DNA of 64,000 bases from Cystobacter fuscus (lineage in GTDB: Bacteria; Myxococcota; Myxococcia; Myxococcales; Myxococcaceae). Positions 1 to 8,445 of the stretch are shown one piece after another. The notes below the pieces were generated by a model, which saw only the letters and a list, made by a program, of their open reading frames with translations, made no database searches and was not told the origin of the DNA. A program made the translations under genes and the position numbers. Numbering within the stretch: position 1 is the first letter of the stretch; every line of letters begins with the position of its first letter. The stretch covers positions 186,001 through 250,000 of the forward strand of contig NZ_CP022098.1 in NCBI RefSeq assembly GCF_002305875.1, given 5' to 3'.

Positions 1-2
1 TC

Positions 3-593
3 GCGGTCCTCGGCCTGCTCTATCCTTCCAGCACCGCCGGGCCGGAGATCGACCGTCGCCCGCCTTGGGTCGACGCTCAACGGGAGTTCGAGGCACGGTT
101 GCGGGACGTCTCGGAGTCCTCGCGGCAACTCATGGTGGAGCTTGCGGCCCAGCCTCGTGCGGCGAAAGCACCGGTTCGGGAGCCCTCGCAGCAGAAGCAG
201 CTCACGTCCGCTGTCGTGGATGAAGACGACCCGAGATGCAAGCCCGTCCCGGTGCCACACTTGGGCGGTAATGACCCGCACAACAAATGCGCCGACCTGA
301 TGCCGAACAACAGCTTCCCCGGCTGGGATGTGTTTGTGAATGGGAAGAACTTCGACGCGCTGCAACTGGCCACGCGTACGCTGTGGGACGTCAAAACGGA
401 TGACTTCGACAAGCACTCGTCTCGATCCCAGGACTTTCTTGCCAGAGTGAAGTTGCCGGAATTACAACGCGAGGACAGGCTCGCCAGACCGTGTGGGTAT
501 AACTTCATCGTTGGCGTCAAAAGCGCCGCGCACAAAGCCGTGTTGTTTAAACTAGACCGTACCCTCAAGGTTGTCGTCATGGATTGGTGCTGA
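3..593 (+). CDS. DUF6310-like protein, C-terminal part (probable REase-fold nuclease toxin); 5' end outside window
   Basis: The reading frame is open from the first bases of the window, so the start lies upstream; about 196 codons are visible. The N-terminal visible part is low-complexity. The last 120 residues form a compact domain containing NGKNFDAL, LWDVKTD and a C-terminal FKLDRTLKVVVMDW strand. The D-x-K in LWDVKTD fits a restriction-endonuclease-like catalytic core. I recall this as the myxobacterial DUF6310 family. The stop is one base before the next gene, a DUF5953 protein, so the two are co-translated. The toxin role is inference from the fold signature and the pairing. Confidence 0.6.
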   Translation, partial: AVLGLLYPSSTAGPEIDRRPPWVDAQREFEARLRDVSESSRQLMVELAAQPRAAKAPVREPSQQKQLTSAVVDEDDPRCKPVPVPHLGGNDPHNKCADLMPNNSFPGWDVFVNGKNFDALQLATRTLWDVKTDDFDKHSSRSQDFLARVKLPELQREDRLARPCGYNFIVGVKSAAHKAVLFKLDRTLKVVVMDWC

Positions 594-594
594 G

Positions 595-1353
595 ATGGCA
601 GCCACACAAAAATCTTTACACCTTACCGTCTACGCACCTGCGCTTGTGGGCGACGATGGGCGCCCTCTTGTCATCGTCCATGGAATGGAGCGCGCGGTTC
701 CCGGCTTGCGGCTGGGGTGGACGACTTCTGAAAGGGACGACCTCATTGCATTGCCGCACCGTGATGAGTGGGTCGCGACAGATAGGACAGACAACGGGTT
801 TCCGTTCCTCTGCAATGACGACGAGAATCGCGTCGTGACGCTTACCGGATGGGAGAACGCGAGAGGTCTTGCCGCGGACATGACGCCACACTTTGAAGTC
901 CACGCGAGGCTTCCACACGATGAAGCAGGTATTGCGGCGGCAGCGGATGCGCTGGAGGCCGTAGCGGAGGGCGCTCGCGCGATCTGGGGACACATGGATC
1001 CGGATGGGGTGGCCGAGACAGTGGCGCAGCAGTTTCGCCACCCGGGGGATGAGCCGCACGTCCCGCCTGAAGGGCTGCCCTCGCTCAAACTCCCATGGGA
1101 CATCCCCGTGCCTGAGATTCCGCACTTCCTCGGGTGGCTCAACTACTGGTCGGATGCTGCCGCGCGGGCCATCGGCTTTCCGGACTCCACCCGCGACGCG
1201 GATTTGCTCTCACGGGCGCGGCGCACCGCAACGGGTGGGTGGGTTGTCAGGCTCACCGATGCGCCACTCGACCTGGATGACCCCATGCACCTGGACGCGC
1301 TCAAACGGGCCTACGAGCGCTTCCCGGCGATTGGCGGGCGCGCCACCTCTTGA
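595..1353 (+). CDS. DUF5953 family protein, probable immunity partner of the preceding gene
   Basis: This is a 252-residue protein. The ATG at 595 follows the upstream TGA by one base; an earlier in-frame start at 571 would overlap the toxin gene more. Features shared with the second copy at 5764 are a YAPAL segment near the N-terminus, PGLRLGW, W(E)R-type central blocks, LGWLNYWS(D/A)AAAR and GFPD(S/P)TRDADLLSRA(R/K)RTATGGW. No signal peptide or membrane segment is visible, so it is probably cytosolic. DUF5953 is a myxobacterial family resembling Imm52-type immunity proteins. Neutralising the upstream nuclease is inferred from the pairing, not shown. Confidence 0.7.
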   Translation: MAATQKSLHLTVYAPALVGDDGRPLVIVHGMERAVPGLRLGWTTSERDDLIALPHRDEWVATDRTDNGFPFLCNDDENRVVTLTGWENARGLAADMTPHFEVHARLPHDEAGIAAAADALEAVAEGARAIWGHMDPDGVAETVAQQFRHPGDEPHVPPEGLPSLKLPWDIPVPEIPHFLGWLNYWSDAAARAIGFPDSTRDADLLSRARRTATGGWVVRLTDAPLDLDDPMHLDALKRAYERFPAIGGRATS

Positions 1354-1374
1354 GGGCTCGGCACCTTGTCCAGC

Positions 1375-1506
1375 TTCTTCCCGCATGGCCTTCTCGGGCC
1401 GCGTCACCGGCACCTTGAGGGACACGGTGGGGTCCTCCGCCTGGGACAGCGCGCCTTGCTCCCTCAACCAGGAGGCAAACGACTTGAGCGCTGTGATTCG
1501 GTTGTT
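1375..1506 (-). pseudogene. tyrosine integrase remnant (core-binding domain)
   Basis: About 44 codons on the minus strand read NNRITALKSFASWLREQGAL, then AEDPT and SLKVP. This is the pattern of the SAM-like core-binding domain of myxobacterial phage-type integrases. A stop lies immediately upstream, there is no catalytic domain downstream, and the frame degenerates after KAMREE. It marks a past integration next to the DUF6310/DUF5953 pair. Confidence 0.55.
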
Positions 1507-2181
1507 TCACTGGGGTCCACGGGAAGAGGGAGGGCGCCGGGCACACCGGATCAGCTCGAGCAAGCGGTCGCAGTCCGAGGCGAGGCGACGTTCGACCGGA
1601 TTGGTGACGCCCAGCACCCGGCCCTCCGGCTCGAACGACGCCAGGGCGGGGGCGGCGCGGCCTTCGAGCTGCAACTCGCCGAGGTAGTCGTCCTCGATGA
1701 TCCACGCATCGGTCGCTCGCGCCCAGTCCAGCAGGGCCAGACGGCGTGCCAGGAACAATGTCATTCCGAGCGGAGCCTGTTGACCCGGCGTGACGACCGC
1801 CAGCCGGGCGTGCGGCGCGCGGCGGATGCCCTCGGCGACGACCATCCCTTCCTCGTCGACGGGGACCGGGACCACCGTCAGGCCGGTGAACTCCAGCGCC
1901 CTGCGCGTGATGGGAAAGCCGGGCTCCTCCATCCAGACCTCGCCGTGCGGCCGCAAGACCTGCAGCGTGAGACCCAGGGCGCCGGAGAAGCCAGCCGTCA
2001 CGAACACCTGGGAAGGATCGCAGCGCATGCCACGGACGATGGTCAGATAGGCGGCGATCTCGCGGCGCAGCTCGAGGCGGCCGCGCGGGTCGGGATAGCT
2101 CACCGGCGCCGAGGCGGACGCTCGTGCCGCCTTCGCCATGACTCGAGCCCACACGGTGGCCGAAGTTTGGGGGGCACGCAC
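1507..2181 (-). pseudogene. MocR/PdxR-type aminotransferase fragment
   Basis: The fragment carries the first half of a fold-type I aminotransferase domain as found in MocR regulators: YPDPRGRLELRREIAAYL, VFVTAGFSGALGLTLQVL, VWMEEPGFP, TPGQQAPLGMTL and the IEDDYLGEL segment that positions the cofactor. It lacks the N-terminal GntR HTH. It also stops just where the PLP lysine (SFSK-type motif) should be, so it cannot bind PLP covalently. The integrase remnant follows at once, suggesting that integration or deletion removed the 3' half. Confidence 0.65.
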
Positions 2182-2236
2182 CGGATGGTACAGGATCCGT
2201 GTCCATGGGACAGACCCCGGTGGCCCGTCCGTTGCC

Positions 2237-2591
2237 CTATTCCTTATCGGGGGTCGTCAGCTCCTTGTCATCGGTGTCGACGACGAAGACGGCCAGGAGC
2301 CTGGCGGGCTTGGTCGCGCTGGTGTTTTCGCTGACGCCGTGAGCGGATTTCTCCTGACAGGACATGGGCGTAGATGAAGGCCGACGGCGCGTGCCGATGG
2401 GCGGGCGATGAACCACCGGGCGGGTACTCCACCACGAGGGCCTTCACCGACTTGCCAGGAATGTTGGGGATGGGTTGGGAGAAGATGGGCGTGACCGTAC
2501 CGGAGTGTCCGTTCGCGTGAGCGATCGCCAGCAGGGGCAGGGAGATCGCGCCAATGATTGCCAATGTGAGTGAACGAGTTTTCCATATCAA
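2237..2591 (-). pseudogene. secreted cupin-domain protein, internally deleted
   Basis: Starting from a TTG at 2591 there is a hydrophobic signal-like segment (TLAIIGAISLPLLAIAHA). It is followed by a cupin half with PIPNIPGKSVKALVVEYPPG and the metal-binding motif HRHAPSAFIYAHVLSGEI. Coding then jumps frame near 2365. The usual C-terminus of this family (SATKPARLLAVFVVDTDD) appears in another frame and ends at 2237. Roughly 30 residues with the second metal-ligand region are missing, so I read it as a decayed gene. Confidence 0.7.
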
Positions 2592-2828
2592 CTTGGAACC
2601 CAGGGCTTCACGGTCCGGACGAGTCCTGGGCATCGACCTCGACGTCCGTGTTGGGAGCACGGACGGAGACATCTCCGTTAGGGCTGGAGAGCAAAAGTAC
2701 CGGTCAGGCCAATGGAGGTTGCTCCAACTCGGGCACCGCACGCGGAGACGTGGATTGATCAGCGTCGGCGCTCGGGCTTTATTTGTTTGGCTGGCGGCGA
2801 TTGGCGCCGCCACGGGCTCGAGGCAACG

Positions 2829-3653
2829 ATGGAAACGAAGAAGATTCGTCTGGCCAGGGAAAAGGAGACGTATCTCGCCACGCTGTACGGCAAGGCGATG
2901 GATGCCGCGGTCGAGAATCCAATCCTCGGGGATCGATTCGCGGCGGACGCCACGGCCCGCATCGACTACGACTTCAAGGCGTTGAAGCTCCCGAAGGGGG
3001 GCGAGATCACCCTGCCGATGCGGGCTCGGCACTTCGACCAGTGGACGCGAGCGTTCCTCTCCGAGAACCCCGAGTCGACGGTCCTGCACCTTGGCTGCGG
3101 CCTGGACACCCGCGTGTACCGGATCGACCCGGGGCCGAAGGTCCGCTGGTTCGACGTCGACCTTCCCGACGTCATCGCCCTGCGCGAGCAGTTGTATCCG
3201 GAGCGCGACGGCTATCGCCGGATGGGCGCTTCGGTGACCGAGCTCTCCTGGCTCGACGCGATCCCTGGAGACACGCCAGTTCTCGTCGTCGCCGAGGGAC
3301 TGGTGATGTACCTGCACGAGAAGGACGGGACGGCGTTGTTCCGGCGGATCACCGAGCAGTTTCCGAGCGGGCAGCTCGCGTTCGACGGCTACAGCGGAGC
3401 AATGGTGCGCCTGGTCTCCCGCCTCGCGACGGTGCGCGGCGCGAAGGTCGAGCTCGTCTGGGGAGTCGACGATCCGCGCGAACTCGAGAAGCAGGTCCCG
3501 AAGCTCCACCTCGCCGAGGAAGTCGAGTTCCTGACGATGCCCGAGCTGGTCGAACGGCTGTCCAGGAACTGGTTCTCCGGGGCGATGCACGGGGTCATGG
3601 GCCGGCTGCCGTTCTATCGGCACCTGATCCGTCACCTGCGCTATGCGTTTTAG
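2829..3653 (+). CDS. class I SAM-dependent methyltransferase (leucine carboxyl methyltransferase/TcmP-like)
   Basis: The protein has 274 residues. The SAM-binding motif is VLHLGCGLDTRVYRID near residue 86, and the acidic strand after it is WFDVDLPDVIALRE. Later come the family's SWLDAIP and VVAEGLVMYL blocks, and the C-terminus contains the FLTMPELVERL type helix. This is the PPM1/TcmP-like family that O-methylates carboxylates or polyketide phenols. The start at METKKIRL follows a non-coding-looking stretch; an upstream in-frame ATG at 2712 would add 39 low-complexity residues and is less likely. It stands alone, convergent with tetR. The substrate is unknown. Confidence 0.8.
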   Translation: METKKIRLAREKETYLATLYGKAMDAAVENPILGDRFAADATARIDYDFKALKLPKGGEITLPMRARHFDQWTRAFLSENPESTVLHLGCGLDTRVYRIDPGPKVRWFDVDLPDVIALREQLYPERDGYRRMGASVTELSWLDAIPGDTPVLVVAEGLVMYLHEKDGTALFRRITEQFPSGQLAFDGYSGAMVRLVSRLATVRGAKVELVWGVDDPRELEKQVPKLHLAEEVEFLTMPELVERLSRNWFSGAMHGVMGRLPFYRHLIRHLRYAF

Positions 3654-3682
3654 GCCCTCGACAAGTTTCTCCCAGGGGCTGC

Positions 3683-4312
3683 TCACCTGGACCGTGTGCC
3701 GCGCGGCTTGTTCGCAGGGGGAGGGGGGCCTCCCGGCCTCGCGCGGATGCCATCGAGCACCACGCCCAGCATGCGGGGGTAGAGCTGCTCCGCCGTCATC
3801 TCCAGCTCGACCAGCACGTCGGGCCGCAGGAGCTGGTCCACCAGGGTGAGCACCATGCGGATGACGAGCCGGGGCTCCACGTCCGAGCGCAGCACCCCCG
3901 CCTTCACCCCCGCGGCGACGAACGCACCGAAGCGCTCCTGGACCGCCTGGCGCCGCAGCTCCAGCAGCTTGTGCCAGAGCGCGGGGGCGTCCCGCTGCAA
4001 GTCCCGGAGCACCGCGGCCCCGCGTCCGTAGTGGCCCGCCAGCGTCCGCGTGAAGGCCTCCAGCCGCTCGCCGAAGTCCCGCCGCTCGTCCTCGAGGAGG
4101 GCCCGCAGCTCCTCGCCGATGCGGGCGAGGATGGCCACGATGGCCGCCTCGCCCAGCTCCTCCTTGCTGGAGAAGTGCCGGTAGAGCGTCTTCTTGCTCA
4201 TCCGCAGCTCGGTGGCGATGTCATCCATCGTCACGCGCGAGTAGCCGTGGGCGAGGAAGCTCTGCTCGGCCTTCTCCAGGATGCGCGCGCGCGCATCGTC
4301 CACTTCCGTCAT
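3683..4312 (-). CDS. TetR/AcrR family transcriptional regulator
   Basis: This 209-residue protein has a typical TetR HTH in the first 50 residues (ARILEKAEQSFLAHGYSRVT, DDIATELRMSKKTLYRHFSS) and an all-helical ligand-binding domain. The start ATG overlaps the stop of the P450 gene by four bases, so the two form one transcript. The natural hypothesis is that it represses its own operon from the palindromic array at 5672-5708 and is released by the P450 substrate. The C-terminus is proline/arginine-rich. Confidence 0.9.
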   Translation of the reverse strand: MTEVDDARARILEKAEQSFLAHGYSRVTMDDIATELRMSKKTLYRHFSSKEELGEAAIVAILARIGEELRALLEDERRDFGERLEAFTRTLAGHYGRGAAVLRDLQRDAPALWHKLLELRRQAVQERFGAFVAAGVKAGVLRSDVEPRLVIRMVLTLVDQLLRPDVLVELEMTAEQLYPRMLGVVLDGIRARPGGPPPPANKPRGTRSR

Positions 4313-5646
4313 GCGAGGGCTCCCCGACGCGGCCCCTCGTACACCATCTCCACGCCCCTGGCGGGGCCGATGGTGATGTTGCGGCGCACCGGGCGCTCCG
4401 GCGTGTCGTTCGCGAGCGAGAAGCGGTGCGCGGCCAGCAGCGAGCCCAGGACGGTGCGCATCTCGTACTGCGCGAAGGCCGCTCCGATGCAGCGCCGCGC
4501 CCCGCCACCAAAGGGCAGGTACTCGAAGGGCGAGTACTTGCGCTCCAGGAAGCGCTCGGGACGGAAGCTGTCGGGCTCGGGGTAGAGCACCGGGTCCACG
4601 TGTGCCAGGCAGATGGCGGCCATGACGCCCGTGCCGGGCGGCAGCTCGCGCCCGCGCAGGGTGAAGGGGGCCACGGTGCGGCGGCCCACCACGGGCACGA
4701 TGGGGTGGATGCGCAGCGCCTCGTCACACACCGCGGTGAGGTAGGGCAGCTTCACGAGCGCCTCCGGCTCGGGCTCCGGACCCAGCGGGGCGAGCTCCTC
4801 CAGCAGCCGCTGCATCGTCCCGGGGGCGCGGTGCAGGTGATGGAGGGCCCAGGCCATGCCGATGGCCGTCGTCTCGTGGCCGGCGATGAGCAGGGTGCGC
4901 AGCTCGTCCTTCAGCTCCGCGTCGGTCATGGGCTGGCCCTCCTCGTCCCGCGCGGCGAGCAGCAGGCTGAGGATGTCGGTGTGGCCCACCTCGTGCCCGC
5001 GCCGGGTGGAGAGCTCCTCGGTCAGCAACTGGTCCAGCTCCGTCACGTAGCGCTGGAAGCGGGCCCAGGGGCCCACGCCTCCGAAGGAACGCCGCAGCGG
5101 CACCGCCATCATCAGCAGCGGCGTATAGGACTCCATGTAGCCCACCAGCACCTCGCGGTAGCGCCGCATGCGCGCCGGCTCCTCGATGCCGAAGACGGCG
5201 CGGATGATGACCTCCAGGGAGATGGACTGGGTGAGCTCCTGGGCGCGGAAGGGGCCTCCCGGACGCAGCGTCTCCACCGAGCGCAGGGTGATTTCCCTCA
5301 TGAGCTGCCCATAGGCGCGCATGCGCTCGCCGTGGAAGGGGGGCATGAGCAGCTTGCGCTCGCGCTTGTGGCGCTGCCCGGCCATCAGCAGCAGCGAGTT
5401 GTCTCCCACCGCGGGGGCCAGGGGGAGCTGGCCCAGTGGCTCGAAGAGGGCCGGGTCCGCGCTGAAGATGTCGCGGATGCCCTCCGGGTCTCCGGTGACG
5501 ACCACGTTGCCCACCGGCAGCGGCGCGGTGAACGGATCCCCGTAGCGCGCGCGGCAGTCGAGGAAGAAGCGGGTGGTGTCCCGGAGGAAGCGGAACGTCT
5601 GCACCGGGGTGATGCGGGGTCCGGACGGCAACTGCGGGGTGGTCAT
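4309..5646 (-). CDS. cytochrome P450 monooxygenase
   Basis: The length of 445 residues is normal for a bacterial soluble P450. Visible motifs are the I-helix oxygen-binding LIAGHETTAIGMAW, the K-helix ExxR within CDEALRIHP, the meander PDSFRPERFL, and the heme loop PFGGGARRCIGAAFA with the axial cysteine. No membrane anchor is seen. It is the first gene of an operon with the tetR-like gene (ATGA overlap). A GGAGG ribosome site precedes the ATG, and the operator array lies 26-62 bases upstream. The substrate cannot be told; redox partners are not in the window. Confidence 0.93.
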   Translation of the reverse strand: MTTPQLPSGPRITPVQTFRFLRDTTRFFLDCRARYGDPFTAPLPVGNVVVTGDPEGIRDIFSADPALFEPLGQLPLAPAVGDNSLLLMAGQRHKRERKLLMPPFHGERMRAYGQLMREITLRSVETLRPGGPFRAQELTQSISLEVIIRAVFGIEEPARMRRYREVLVGYMESYTPLLMMAVPLRRSFGGVGPWARFQRYVTELDQLLTEELSTRRGHEVGHTDILSLLLAARDEEGQPMTDAELKDELRTLLIAGHETTAIGMAWALHHLHRAPGTMQRLLEELAPLGPEPEPEALVKLPYLTAVCDEALRIHPIVPVVGRRTVAPFTLRGRELPPGTGVMAAICLAHVDPVLYPEPDSFRPERFLERKYSPFEYLPFGGGARRCIGAAFAQYEMRTVLGSLLAAHRFSLANDTPERPVRRNITIGPARGVEMVYEGPRRGALA

Positions 5647-5671
5647 GGCTCGACCTCCTGGGAACGACGCG

Positions 5672-5708
5672 GGAAACTCAGGAAACTATAAAAGTTTCCC
5701 CAGTTTCC
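5672..5708. promoter_or_regulatory. four-site palindromic operator upstream of the P450-tetR operon
   Basis: Two GGAAACT heptamers (5672-5678, 5681-5687) face two AGTTTCC heptamers (5693-5699, 5702-5708). Inner spacing is 5 bases (ATAAA) and outer spacings are 2 bases each. The array is perfectly symmetric about 5690 and every heptamer is exact. It lies in the only gap between the P450 start and the divergent DUF5953 gene. TetR regulators often bind as two dimers to overlapping palindromes, which fits this layout. Binding by this TetR is inference. Confidence 0.8.
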
Positions 5709-5763
5709 TGCAACCTCTCGATTCCCCTACGCCTGGGCGTCGTCGCCATGGTCTGGTGCCTGG

Positions 5764-6516
5764 ATGACGGCCTCGCGCAACTCCATCATCTTCGGTGTCT
5801 ACGCCCCAGCGCTCGAGAGCAATGACGAGCGTCTTCTCTCCGTTGCGTCGGGGCCGGGACACACGCCTCCTGGCTTGCGCCTGGCCTGGTCGGTCTCCGA
5901 CGGGGGGCGGTTCATCCCCTCGCCTCAGCGCGATGCCTGGCTCGGCGAGGAAGCCGTGCACGAGGAACCTCCGCGACCTCGCGTCGCGGGCGCGGGCCAC
6001 CTGGTGACACTCATTGGGTGGGAACGGCCGGCGGCGCTTTCTCCAAGTGGGCGGGACCAATTCGAAATCCATGCGAAGTGGCCCCTGGGCGCGGTCGATA
6101 TCGGGGCGGCGGCGGAGTTGCTGGAGCGTGTGGCGGAAGGGGTCCGTGCGTACTGGGGGCATGCGACGCCGAACGACATGGTGGCGGGGATGGAGCCGCG
6201 AGTTCCTCCACCGGGGCGGCCCATGCTCGAGCGCTCGGAGGACACCCGCTCCCCTGAGATTCCATGGCACCTGGGGTGGCTGAACTACTGGTCGGCCGCC
6301 GCCGCACGGACCCTCGGCTTTCCGGATCCCACGCGTGACGCGGACCTGCTCTCGCGGGCGAAGCGCACCGCGACAGGCGGTTGGATGGTGCGGCTCACGG
6401 AGACGCCGCTCGACCTGGGTAATCCCAACCACATCGACGCGCTCCTGCGCGGATACAAGCGATTTCCACGGATGGGCGGAGCGCCTGTCGACCGCACCTT
6501 CAGCGGCGCCTCATGA
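5764..6516 (+). CDS. DUF5953 family protein, second copy without a toxin partner
   Basis: This 250-residue paralogue of the protein at 595 shares GVYAPALE, PPGLRLAW, LGWLNYWSAAAARTLGFPDP and RDADLLSRAKRTATGGW, and ends in an RFPRMGGAP tail. No DUF6310-like gene lies upstream; that space holds the P450 operator. It is therefore either an orphan immunity gene or has another role. Its 3' end overlaps the convergent TOPRIM-like gene by 6 bases. The start ATG at 5764 is the first in frame. Confidence 0.7.
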   Translation: MTASRNSIIFGVYAPALESNDERLLSVASGPGHTPPGLRLAWSVSDGGRFIPSPQRDAWLGEEAVHEEPPRPRVAGAGHLVTLIGWERPAALSPSGRDQFEIHAKWPLGAVDIGAAAELLERVAEGVRAYWGHATPNDMVAGMEPRVPPPGRPMLERSEDTRSPEIPWHLGWLNYWSAAAARTLGFPDPTRDADLLSRAKRTATGGWMVRLTETPLDLGNPNHIDALLRGYKRFPRMGGAPVDRTFSGAS

Positions 6517-7110
6517 ACGGGGCCCCTTGCGCTTACGCCGCACCGGACTCTGCCCGGCCGGTGCGGCCCGGATTCGTTCGAACTCGTCCACGGCCTTGCG
6601 CATCGAGCGCACCACGCCATGAGGCATCGGTTGCCGCGTCGCCAGCATCCGCGCGAACTTCTGCGCCGCGGGTTGGCGATCCTCGTCCCGAACCGCATGG
6701 ATCCTCTTGTAGTCGGTCTGCTCGTCCGCCTTTCCGTGCTTCAGGAAGCGAACCCAGGTCTCCATCTGGCGCCGGGGTACCCAGAGGGAGATCCGCTCTT
6801 TTCTCCCTCGCGCCGACTCACCCGCGACGCGCAAGCGCTCGGCGAGCTGTCGCTCCCTTCCCCCTTCTGGCTGGGTATCCGCATCAATGACCACGAGAAG
6901 ATCCCGTTGCCCCATACCCTTGCGGTTGGCGTGGACCTCCGCCGGATAGGCGTCAAGCACGTGGTCGTATGCCGAGCCCCGTCCACTCCGAGAGATGTTG
7001 GCGGTGATCTGGTCCTCTCTCCATCCACACTGCCGGAGACACCGATAAGCGAACCGATAGTCAGCCATGCCTTCACAGAGGACCACCACTCGGACGCGCC
7101 GACTACCCAT
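6511..7110 (-). CDS. TOPRIM-like (DUF4276/RloB-type) protein, partner of the ATPase
   Basis: This 199-residue protein has a glutamate motif on the first strand (VRVVVLCEGMADYRFAY), an acidic strand LLVVIDADTQPEGG and a WVPRRQMETWV block. These are the signatures of TOPRIM-type nucleases of the DUF4276/RloB kind. The ATG at 7110 overlaps the 3' end of the ATPase gene by 8 bases, so the two are translationally coupled. The C-terminus is strongly basic (SPVRRKRKGPRS). AAA15/OLD-type ATPase plus TOPRIM pairs are the core of several anti-phage systems (PARIS and, fused, Gabija). A defence role here is inference. Confidence 0.6.
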   Translation of the reverse strand: MGSRRVRVVVLCEGMADYRFAYRCLRQCGWREDQITANISRSGRGSAYDHVLDAYPAEVHANRKGMGQRDLLVVIDADTQPEGGRERQLAERLRVAGESARGRKERISLWVPRRQMETWVRFLKHGKADEQTDYKRIHAVRDEDRQPAAQKFARMLATRQPMPHGVVRSMRKAVDEFERIRAAPAGQSPVRRKRKGPRS

Positions 7111-8206
7111 CGACCCACCCCCGCGCGAGCAGTTCGGACACGGGCAATCCCGCGCCATTGACAGGAACCGGGCGTACCCGCGCTGGCCCACCGCCCTCGC
7201 GCTCGAGAAGAAGACCCTGCGTGGGGGCGAGGAGGTCGATCAACCCGGGGTTGTGGGAGATGAGCAGCGCCTGGCCACCCGCCTCCGTCTCGTCCATCAG
7301 GCGATTGAGCCAGGGTTGTATCTCTCGCGGCGAGAGGAAGTTTTCCGGCTCGTCGATGCAGAGCGTGCTCGCCTCACCGGAAACCGCGTGCAGCAACGCG
7401 TAGAGCACGACCAGCGCGCGCTGCCCCTCTGAGAGTTCGTTGAAGGCGAAGACGACGCGCCCACGCCGTCGCGGTGAGGCAAACGAGAACAGGAGCAGAT
7501 GACTGCCACGCCCGTGCTGCTCGAACTCGTAGTCCCGGAACCCTTCGAGCACGATGCGCAGGCTTCGTTTGAGGTTGCGTGGGAACGTCGCACGAGCGTC
7601 GTGCATGGCCAGAAGCCAGGAGGCGAAGTTGGACAGGTCTCTTTCCAGGAAGCTTCCCTTGTCTTCCTGGGCCACGGCATCCAGGGTCTGCGGCACCGGA
7701 CGGAAGACCCAGATACGAGCCAACCTGTCCCTGACCCAGGTCAATGCCTCCGAACGGTACTTGCTCGGCAGGTTCGACAATGGCGACACCTTGGACCCCG
7801 CCGGGAAGGTGAAGTTGACACCTCCAGTCCAGGGCCAGACCTTCACCTCTTCTCCAGAAAACGAGTAGCGCACCTGGTTCTCGTGGAGGATCTCCTCACG
7901 CTCGATGACGCTGTCCTGACCTCGCTCGTGATGGATGGTCAGCCGGTACGTGTAGGCGCCATCCGGTCCTTTCATCCCGAGCTCGAACGTCTGGATGCTC
8001 TTGCCAAGCCAACGGGTTCGCGTCGAGTCCGGGAACAGCGACGCCACGGAGCTACCGTCAACGACGAGCTGCCGAAGCTTGAACAGGACTTCGAACACCG
8101 CGCTCTTGCCTGCACCATTCGGGCCCAGGAGCAACGTGAGGGCGCCCGGTTCGAGCGTGGCCCGCTCGAGGCAGCGATAGTTGTCGGCGAAGATGCGCGT
8201 GATCAT
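7103..8206 (-). CDS. AAA15/OLD-like ABC-type ATPase
   Basis: This 367-residue protein begins ITRIFADNYRCLERATLEPG, the usual start of AAA15 ATPases. It has Walker A GPNGAGKS near residues 28-35, signature LSEGQRAL, Walker B TLCIDEPENFLS and an H-loop SHNPG. There is no long coiled coil. I prefer the ATG at 8206, preceded by GGTGGAG, over one 18 bases upstream. The downstream gene overlaps its end and encodes a TOPRIM-like protein, so both probably act as one ATP-gated nuclease complex. Confidence 0.75.
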   Translation of the reverse strand: MITRIFADNYRCLERATLEPGALTLLLGPNGAGKSAVFEVLFKLRQLVVDGSSVASLFPDSTRTRWLGKSIQTFELGMKGPDGAYTYRLTIHHERGQDSVIEREEILHENQVRYSFSGEEVKVWPWTGGVNFTFPAGSKVSPLSNLPSKYRSEALTWVRDRLARIWVFRPVPQTLDAVAQEDKGSFLERDLSNFASWLLAMHDARATFPRNLKRSLRIVLEGFRDYEFEQHGRGSHLLLFSFASPRRRGRVVFAFNELSEGQRALVVLYALLHAVSGEASTLCIDEPENFLSPREIQPWLNRLMDETEAGGQALLISHNPGLIDLLAPTQGLLLEREGGGPARVRPVPVNGAGLPVSELLARGWVDG

Positions 8207-8445
8207 CGTGGGTCGCTCCACCATAGTGCTTCTGGTAGGGCTCGACCAGAAGCGAACCCGATGGCGGAACTACCCGCTCCACACGGCCCCACCCTCCTGC
8301 GTTCTTGCTCGGGTTCGCCGCCACCTTCCGGCGATGGGGGCAAGGTGTCCTCGTGGACAACCCTGGCGGCCCGGTGGGGAGGGGGCCTCGTGAAACGTCA
8401 CTCCCTGGCGGTAGGGTATCCACCTGACTGCCCGAAGGGATGCAC

